Assembly (NCBI RefSeq): GCF_000213555.1
Contig: NZ_GL891983.1
Coordinates: forward strand, 73,807 to 137,806
Direction of reading: 5' to 3'
Origin: Dysgonomonas gadei ATCC BAA-286
GTDB taxonomy: Bacteria > Bacteroidota > Bacteroidia > Bacteroidales > Dysgonomonadaceae
Length of the DNA stretch: 64,000 nt
Shown here: one piece after another, positions 59,309 to 64,000 of the stretch
Layout of the letters: each line of letters begins with the position of its first letter
Numbering within the stretch: position 1 is the stretch's first letter
Position numbers and translations under genes: made by a program
Notes under the pieces: generated by a model
Database searches by the model: none
Told to the model about the DNA's origin: nothing
What the model saw: only the letters and a program-made list of their open reading frames with translations

Positions 59309-60226
59309 ATGTGCAACAAAAGCCTGGTATCCATTACTGATTATTCCAGAGAAGATATTCTGAGAATAATCAATCTGACTAAAAAGTTTGATGAAAACCC
59401 TAACCGAAGATTACTGGAAGGAAAAGTCTGTGCCACCCTTTTCTTCGAACCCTCTACGCGTACACGCCTTAGCTTTGAAACTGCGGTAAACAGACTGGGG
59501 GGACGCATTATTGGCTTTTCCGATGCTGCAACGACCAGTTCTTCGAAAGGGGAAACCCTCAAAGATACGATTGCCATGGTAAATAATTATGCCGATATCA
59601 TTATTATGCGCCATCATCTGGAAGGAGCTGCACGCTACGCTTCGGAAGTATCTTCTATACCAATCATCAATGCAGGGGACGGAGCCAACCAGCATCCGAC
59701 ACAAACGATGCTCGACCTCTACTCTATATTTAAAACGCAGGGCACTTTGGAGAATCTCGAACTAACAGTGGTCGGAGATTTGAAATACGGACGCACCGTG
59801 CACTCTCTTATAATCGGGATGTCACACTTCAATCCTACATTCAACTTTGTAGCCCCTGAAGAGTTAAGACTACCTGAGACATACAAAAATTTCTGTGATT
59901 CGCACAATATCAAGTACGAAGAATACACAGACTTCTCTCCCGAAGTAATAAACAATGCAGACATACTCTACATGACCCGTGTACAACGCGAACGCTTCAC
60001 AGACCTGATGGAGTATGAAAAAGTCAAGAATGTGTATATTCTCAAGAAAGATATGATAGCAGAAACTAAAGAGAACCTGAGAATACTGCATCCCCTTCCT
60101 CGTGTCAATGAAATACAACAGGATGTGGACGACAGCCCTAAGGCCTACTATTTTGAGCAGGCAAAGAACGGAGTATTCACCCGCGAAGCCGTTATATGTG
60201 ATGCATTGAATATTAATGTAGAATAA
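59309..60226 (+). CDS. pyrB: Aspartate carbamoyltransferase catalytic subunit
   Basis: A 305-residue enzyme that joins carbamoyl phosphate and aspartate in pyrimidine synthesis. The carbamoyl-phosphate loop FFEPSTRTRLSFETA (STRTR at 49-53), DGANQHPTQTMLDLYSI, VGDLKYGRTVHSL and the aspartate-side loop HPLPRVNEI are all present. The pyrI gene 14 bp downstream indicates the class B, CTP/ATP-regulated dodecamer. Preceded by a leader ORF and terminator that look like an attenuator. Confidence 0.98.
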   Translation: MCNKSLVSITDYSREDILRIINLTKKFDENPNRRLLEGKVCATLFFEPSTRTRLSFETAVNRLGGRIIGFSDAATTSSSKGETLKDTIAMVNNYADIIIMRHHLEGAARYASEVSSIPIINAGDGANQHPTQTMLDLYSIFKTQGTLENLELTVVGDLKYGRTVHSLIIGMSHFNPTFNFVAPEELRLPETYKNFCDSHNIKYEEYTDFSPEVINNADILYMTRVQRERFTDLMEYEKVKNVYILKKDMIAETKENLRILHPLPRVNEIQQDVDDSPKAYYFEQAKNGVFTREAVICDALNINVE

Positions 60227-60240
60227 TTGCAATTAAAGAC

Positions 60241-60702
60241 ATGAAAGAACAAAGGAAAGAATTACAGGTAGCTGCTCTCTGCAATGGCACAGCTATAGAC
60301 CATATACCTTCAAATGTAGTTTTCAAAGTAGTTTCACTACTCGAACTTGAAAAGCTAAGCAATCCTATTACCATAGGCAATAATCTGGAGAGCAAAAAGA
60401 TGAATACCAAAGGCATCATCAAGATTTCGGACAAATTCTTTGAAGAAGAAGTCATTAACAAGATAGCCCTGATTGCGCCTAATGTTGTATTAAACATTAT
60501 TAAAGACTATACAGTCGTGGAGAAGAAACGAGTTATCCTCCCTCAGAAGATAAAGGGCATAATGAAGTGTAACAACCCCAAATGTATTACCAACAATGAA
60601 CCCATGCCTACAAAATTCGATGTTATCGACAGAGAGAATATTGAGTTGCAATGCCATTATTGCAGTGTAAAAATAAAGAAAGACGAGATTATCCTGAAAT
60701 GA
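60241..60702 (+). CDS. pyrI: Aspartate carbamoyltransferase regulatory subunit
   Basis: A 153-residue allosteric subunit. The N-terminal nucleotide-binding domain begins KELQVAALCNGTAIDHIPS. The C-terminal zinc domain has the four cysteines Cys110, Cys115, Cys138 and Cys141 (KCNNPKC ... QCHYC) that fix the contact with PyrB. It binds CTP/UTP and ATP to tune activity. Its stop codon overlaps the next start codon (ATGA). Confidence 0.97.
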   Translation: MKEQRKELQVAALCNGTAIDHIPSNVVFKVVSLLELEKLSNPITIGNNLESKKMNTKGIIKISDKFFEEEVINKIALIAPNVVLNIIKDYTVVEKKRVILPQKIKGIMKCNNPKCITNNEPMPTKFDVIDRENIELQCHYCSVKIKKDEIILK

Positions 60703-61277
60703 AACAAGACTGGAAACCGGGAACTCTTATATACCCCTTGCCTGCTGCCATGATTAGTTGTGGAAGTCATCCGGATGAGTATAATATCATTACCCTCAGC
60801 TGGCTGGGAACGATATGCACCAATCCGCCAATGTGCTATATATCTGTTCGCCCCGAGCGTCACTCCTATAATATCATCAAACGGGATATGGAGTTTGTGA
60901 TAAACATCACCACCGAAGAACTGGCTTATGCAACAGACTGGTGCGGTGTCAGGTCAGGCAAAGACTTCAATAAATTTGAAGAGATGAAACTGACTGCAGG
61001 AAAAGCTTCTGTAGTACAGGCCCCAATCATTGAAGAATCACCTTTAAATATAGAGTGTCGGGTAAAAGAAATACTTAGTCTCGGTTCACACGATATGTTT
61101 ATTGCCGACGTAGTAAACGTGAAAGCCGATGAGAAGTACATTGACAGCACAACGGGCAAATTCAGTCTCGAAGATGCAAATCCCATAGCTTATTCACACG
61201 GCCAGTATTACGAACTGGGCAATAAAATCGGAGGATTCGGCTGGACTGTCAGAAAGAAGAAAGACGAGGAATTATAA
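60699..61277 (+). CDS. Flavin reductase family protein (FMN-binding split barrel)
   Basis: A 192-residue flavoprotein of the flavin reductase-like family. Landmarks are KPGTLIYPLPAAMISCGSHP, NIITLSWLGTICTNPPMCYI, SVRPERHSYNIIKRDMEFVI and HDMFIADVVNVKADE. Members bind FMN and reduce flavins or other substrates with NAD(P)H. The ATG at 60699 is chosen because it forms an ATGA overlap with the pyrI stop, placing the gene in the pyr operon. An earlier in-frame ATG at 60651 lies inside pyrI and would add 16 residues unlike the family. A role in pyrimidine synthesis is not evident. Confidence 0.9.
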   Translation: MKQDWKPGTLIYPLPAAMISCGSHPDEYNIITLSWLGTICTNPPMCYISVRPERHSYNIIKRDMEFVINITTEELAYATDWCGVRSGKDFNKFEEMKLTAGKASVVQAPIIEESPLNIECRVKEILSLGSHDMFIADVVNVKADEKYIDSTTGKFSLEDANPIAYSHGQYYELGNKIGGFGWTVRKKKDEEL

Positions 61278-61288
61278 ATATCCTATCA

Positions 61289-62047
61289 CTATATAAATAC
61301 CTCCAGCCCGTCATAGGATAAGAATACATTCTCAGGCAGAGTTCGCTGCACCACATCATGTAAACCTATGCCATGCGACATGTGGATAAGGTAAGCCCTC
61401 TTAGGTGCTATCTTCTCAATTTCCTCCAATGCTTGCGACAGGCTCAGATGTGATATATGTTCTCCCATGCGTAATGCATTTATGACCAATATATCCACGC
61501 CCTCCAATTTGGAATACTCTTCTTCCGGAATAAATTTCACATCGGTGAGATATGCAAATTTACCGATACGATAACCCAGAATAGGGAGTTTATAATGCAT
61601 AACACCGATAGGCTGCACCTCCACATTCTTGATTATAAAAGATCTATCCTTATCTACTTCATGTAACAATAATGCAGGAACCCCCGGATACTTATGTTCC
61701 AGAAAAAAATAAGGAGTACGCTTCCTTAGAGCATCTAATGTAATATCATTGGCGTAAATATCAACATCTGCAAATTTGCAAAACGGCCGCAAATCATCTA
61801 ATCCTCCAACATGGTCGTAGTGCTCATGCGTAAGCAATACTCCATCGATAGCAGCAAATTCCTCATGTATAATCTGCTCTCTGAAATCAGGGCCACAATC
61901 AATCAACAATCTTGTGTCATCTATACTCACCAAGACAGACGCTCGTAAGCGTCTGTCTTTTATATTATCGGAGGTACATACCTCGCATCGACATCCTATT
62001 TCAGGTACTCCTGTAGACGTCCCTGTCCCCAAGAATTTAATCCTCAT
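61289..62047 (-). CDS. MBL-fold metallo-hydrolase, PhnP-like
   Basis: A 252-residue metallo-beta-lactamase-fold hydrolase. The active-site motif HEHYDH (74-79) sits in LLTHEHYDHVGGLDDLRPF. Near the N-terminus GTGTSTGVPEIGCRCEVC (cysteines 19, 21, 24) corresponds to the extra structural zinc site of PhnP-type cyclic phosphodiesterases. Other metal ligands are in DCGPDFR and HMSHGIGLHD. PhnP hydrolyses ribosyl-1,2-cyclic phosphate in the C-P lyase pathway, but Bacteroidota homologues occur without phn genes, so the substrate is open. Probably cotranscribed with the SPOR gene 23 bp upstream. Confidence 0.88.
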   Translation of the reverse strand: MRIKFLGTGTSTGVPEIGCRCEVCTSDNIKDRRLRASVLVSIDDTRLLIDCGPDFREQIIHEEFAAIDGVLLTHEHYDHVGGLDDLRPFCKFADVDIYANDITLDALRKRTPYFFLEHKYPGVPALLLHEVDKDRSFIIKNVEVQPIGVMHYKLPILGYRIGKFAYLTDVKFIPEEEYSKLEGVDILVINALRMGEHISHLSLSQALEEIEKIAPKRAYLIHMSHGIGLHDVVQRTLPENVFLSYDGLEVFI

Positions 62048-62070
62048 TCTTTCAATTTATTCTAATTCGC

Positions 62071-63006
62071 TTATTTAAGTATCAAAATCCATAAATCGTC
62101 GAGAGGTATTCCAAAACGGCTTATACGCCTTGTCTTTGAAACTCCTTCTGTATATTTTTTTGTTACTTCTTCCAGTTTTTGAATAGCATCTGTCTCAGAA
62201 TCATAACTACCTAACAAGGCATAATATATTCCCTGATTACTCTTCGCTACAGTAGAACGTTCTCCTAATCCATTAAATGTCCGCTTAATGAATTCAGCAT
62301 TGTTCAGGCTCTTGAAAGTCCCCAGCACAATAGCATACTTCTTCATATATCCGTTATCTGCCTCATCTACCAATTTCACATCCACAGAACGGAACAGCTT
62401 CCAGTCTGAATCATTGAACGCACGAAATGATGTCGATGGTTTTGATGCTGGTGTTGCCGTTTCTGTTTTCGGAGCAGTTGTGGCAGCTTTCGATGCTGCA
62501 GCTACGGGAGCAGTTGTCGTACCCGACGGCGTTATAGTCGCACGCGCGGGTTCTGTAGTCTTTTTCGCAGGAGGAGGTGTAACTGTGGCAACCATCCGGG
62601 TTTTCTTCACCATCGGGAAACTCTGAATTTTCGGTTCCGGAGAGCCTTTCCCAACTTCAGGAACCCTGTCTAAAGTTTCAACACAGCCAAATAGAGCCTG
62701 AGAAGCTGAAGAATGAGGATCCAATTCCAATGTAACAACCGGATGCAATAACGATTTTCCGCCCTGCATGATATCCGTTACTCCTGCCAGATTTTTCATC
62801 ACAGAGTCTAACTCGGCTACTGTAATTTTTTCGATTATAATATCCGGGTCTGCAACCCGGCTGGTTTGCACCGGCATTTCTCCATGTGCTTTATTCACTG
62901 AACGATAAAAACTTTTATATTTTTTATCTTGATTTTTCTGGGATTTGCATGGTAAAGCAAGAAAGATAAAAGCTAAAAGTAAAGTTGTGTGTACCGATAT
63001 TTTCAT
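62071..63006 (-). CDS. SPOR domain-containing exported protein
   Basis: A 311-residue protein with an N-terminal signal (LLLAFIFLALPCKSQ; a lipobox-like Cys20 is possible). The middle part is low-complexity and rich in Thr/Ala/Pro (about 140-200, PPPAKKTTEPARATITPSGT). A C-terminal SPOR-type domain (about 222-300) has YAIVLGTFKSLNNAEFIKRT and YYALLGSYDSETDAIQKLEE. SPOR domains bind denuded peptidoglycan at division sites. The last residues GIPLDDLWILILK closely resemble those of the second SPOR protein (GIPFNDWWILQREY), so the two are paralogous at their C-termini. Confidence 0.85.
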   Translation of the reverse strand: MKISVHTTLLLAFIFLALPCKSQKNQDKKYKSFYRSVNKAHGEMPVQTSRVADPDIIIEKITVAELDSVMKNLAGVTDIMQGGKSLLHPVVTLELDPHSSASQALFGCVETLDRVPEVGKGSPEPKIQSFPMVKKTRMVATVTPPPAKKTTEPARATITPSGTTTAPVAAASKAATTAPKTETATPASKPSTSFRAFNDSDWKLFRSVDVKLVDEADNGYMKKYAIVLGTFKSLNNAEFIKRTFNGLGERSTVAKSNQGIYYALLGSYDSETDAIQKLEEVTKKYTEGVSKTRRISRFGIPLDDLWILILK

Positions 63007-63060
63007 AAAATCTATGTGTTTTGCGAATGAAATAGTAAGTCTTTATTGCTGTTTGATATG

Positions 63061-63068
63061 CAAAGATA
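63061..63068 (-). promoter_or_regulatory. -7 promoter element for the SPOR/MBL gene pair
   Basis: Minus-strand TATCTTTG, perfect TAnnTTTG, 55 bp upstream of the ATG at 63006. Confidence 0.5.
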
Positions 63069-63254
63069 GAAAAAAACAAAAGGAAACAATATTCTTATAC
63101 AAAGAAAGTTACAAAACTACACCACTTTTAACTTGGTAAGATTAACCGCTTCTTTAAACTTTTGATTATTCACAATTACATAACAATTTCAGGAGTTCTG
63201 AAAGGGTTTCTCTTAACCCCTCACATATAGATAATTTTTTTTGAACAAGATAAC

Positions 63255-63288
63255 AAAAAAACAGGGAAAACATTAATTGCTCCCCCTG
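63255..63288 (-). terminator. Intrinsic terminator of the 63312-63836 SPOR gene
   Basis: On the minus strand CAGGGGGA pairs with TTTTCCCTG (two G-T pairs) across a loop of about 10 nt and is followed by seven T. It lies 23 bp past the stop codon. Confidence 0.65.
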
Positions 63289-63311
63289 CCTTATACTATT
63301 TATCTGTTGAA

Positions 63312-63836
63312 TTAGTATTCTCTCTGAAGTATCCACCAGTCATTGAATGGGATACCATATTTAGCTTTCAATGTCGAAGGTTCTCCCAATTCCGCATATT
63401 TTGCTAAAATTTCATTTTTCTTTGCTACAGCTTGCTCTTTAGAATCGTAACTTGCAATAATCACACGGTACATACCCTGTTCGTTACGAGCCAGAATAAT
63501 ATTGTAACCATCGTTTCCGAATCTTTCTTTCAATGATTCTGCTCCGGGCTTCATTGCCATAGCAGCAACTACAACACTATATGCTTTCAACCCTGCTGCA
63601 TCGCTTTCATATACCGGAGTAACTTTCTCTTTTCGTACAGATTCATTCGTACTCGCAGTATATGTTGGCGTGGTTTCTGCCGGTTTAGAAACAGCAGCCG
63701 ATGTTGTATTATCTTCCACATCCCTTTCTTTAGCTGCCTCGTATACCGATTTATAGGCACTCTGCTTTGGCTTACATGAACCAAAACCTATAACAAAGGC
63801 AATAGCCAATCCGATTCCAATTAATTTTTTATTCAT
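63312..63836 (-). CDS. SPOR domain-containing lipoprotein
   Basis: A 174-residue lipoprotein (FVIGFGSCKPKQS, Cys21). It has a Thr/Ser/Glu-rich linker (about 40-75) and a C-terminal SPOR-type domain (about 82-165: YSVVVAAMAMKPGAESLKER, YRVIIASYDSKEQAVAKKNE). It ends YGIPFNDWWILQREY, like the neighbouring SPOR protein. Expected to anchor in the outer membrane and bind septal peptidoglycan. Own promoter (63873-63880) and terminator. Confidence 0.87.
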   Translation of the reverse strand: MNKKLIGIGLAIAFVIGFGSCKPKQSAYKSVYEAAKERDVEDNTTSAAVSKPAETTPTYTASTNESVRKEKVTPVYESDAAGLKAYSVVVAAMAMKPGAESLKERFGNDGYNIILARNEQGMYRVIIASYDSKEQAVAKKNEILAKYAELGEPSTLKAKYGIPFNDWWILQREY

Positions 63837-63872
63837 AACTTTTTATAATTATCTTAGTTTTAACAATTAGCA

Positions 63873-63880
63873 CAAAAATA
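63873..63880 (-). promoter_or_regulatory. -7 promoter element for the SPOR lipoprotein gene
   Basis: Minus-strand TATTTTTG, matching TAnnTTTG, 37 bp upstream of the start codon. Confidence 0.45.
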
Positions 63881-63935
63881 ATACATTAACTATTTAAAAT
63901 AACAGTTTCTTGACTCAAATAGTTCCTTTTTCACT

Positions 63936-64000
63936 TTAATTAATAAATTCAAAACCGGTATACGGTACCAATGCGTCCGGTATACGAATACCTTCGGGCG
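63936..64000 (-). CDS. serS: C-terminal end of a gene, probably seryl-tRNA synthetase
   Basis: The last 20 codons of a minus-strand gene that enters from the right edge, with TAA at 63936-63938. The visible residues, EGIRIPDALVPYTGFEFIN, match the usual C-terminus of bacterial SerRS (xxIxIPxxLxPYxGFxxI), which closes the catalytic domain. Too little is visible for certainty. Confidence 0.65.
   Translation of the reverse strand, partial: PEGIRIPDALVPYTGFEFIN

Larger units (their letters stand above)
63007..63311. other. Intergenic region between the two SPOR genes (305 bp)
   Basis: Contains the promoter element of the upstream-lying SPOR gene at 63061-63068 and the terminator of the other at 63255-63288. 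The sequence between is AT-rich without an ORF of coding character. Confidence 0.5.

Overview
This 64 kb window is chromosomal DNA from a member of the Bacteroidota. It is most likely from the order Bacteroidales and perhaps near Dysgonomonas or Proteiniphilum; the genus is inference from protein style only. Evidence for the phylum: a complete SusC/SusD polysaccharide utilisation locus, a PorW/SprE-type TPR lipoprotein, DUF349 and DUF5106 proteins, a second EF-G-like factor, ATP synthase in the order D-C-x-B-E-F-H-A-G, and many TAnnTTTG promoter elements upstream of genes that lack Shine-Dalgarno sequences. I saw no rRNA gene, tRNA, CRISPR array, prophage or classical transposase.

Layout. 1-4007: end of an SGNH hydrolase, an ABC-F protein, a GNAT acetyltransferase and a CPBP-family membrane protease. 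4260-19390: a minus-strand polysaccharide locus with SusC, SusD, a LamG-type lipoprotein, two GH144 enzymes and a GH3 beta-glucosidase. A propeller/Y_Y_Y/HTH regulator lies upstream, and an esterase and a gene remnant lie downstream. GH144 plus GH3 points to beta-1,2-glucan (sophorooligosaccharide) use. 19627-26754: a heavy-metal RND efflux operon (TolC, CusA/CzcA, His-rich adaptor) headed by a thioredoxin-fold lipoprotein and a His/Cys-rich small protein. 27049-29940: a lipoprotein and an EF-G2-type factor without the catalytic His. 30482-39134: a TetR-TolC-HlyD-ABC-ABC-ABC2-ABC2 efflux locus. It carries an in-frame TGA in the TetR gene and is interrupted twice, once by a 1.4 kb segment with two HTH genes and once by an S23/IVP gene between inverted repeats. 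39208-48089: DUF349 protein, PorW/SprE-like lipoprotein and an unrecognised two-gene ABC system. 48179-55474: the F1Fo ATP synthase operon. 55844-64000: a large membrane protein, carboxynorspermidine dehydrogenase, pyrBI with a leader peptide and attenuator-like terminator, a flavin reductase, a PhnP-like MBL hydrolase, two SPOR proteins and the 3' end of what looks like serS.

The most interesting items are: (1) a 25-residue leader ORF directly followed by a strong intrinsic terminator upstream of pyrBI, a possible Bacteroidota counterpart of E. coli pyrL attenuation; (2) a 482 bp cassette with about 35 bp imperfect terminal inverted repeats carrying only an S23/IVP four-helix-bundle gene, inserted into an efflux operon; (3) the TetR regulator of the same operon broken by one TGA codon, next to a palindromic operator placed on a full-consensus promoter; (4) the EF-G paralogue with DCPGS in place of DTPGH; and (5) the likely beta-1,2-glucan locus.
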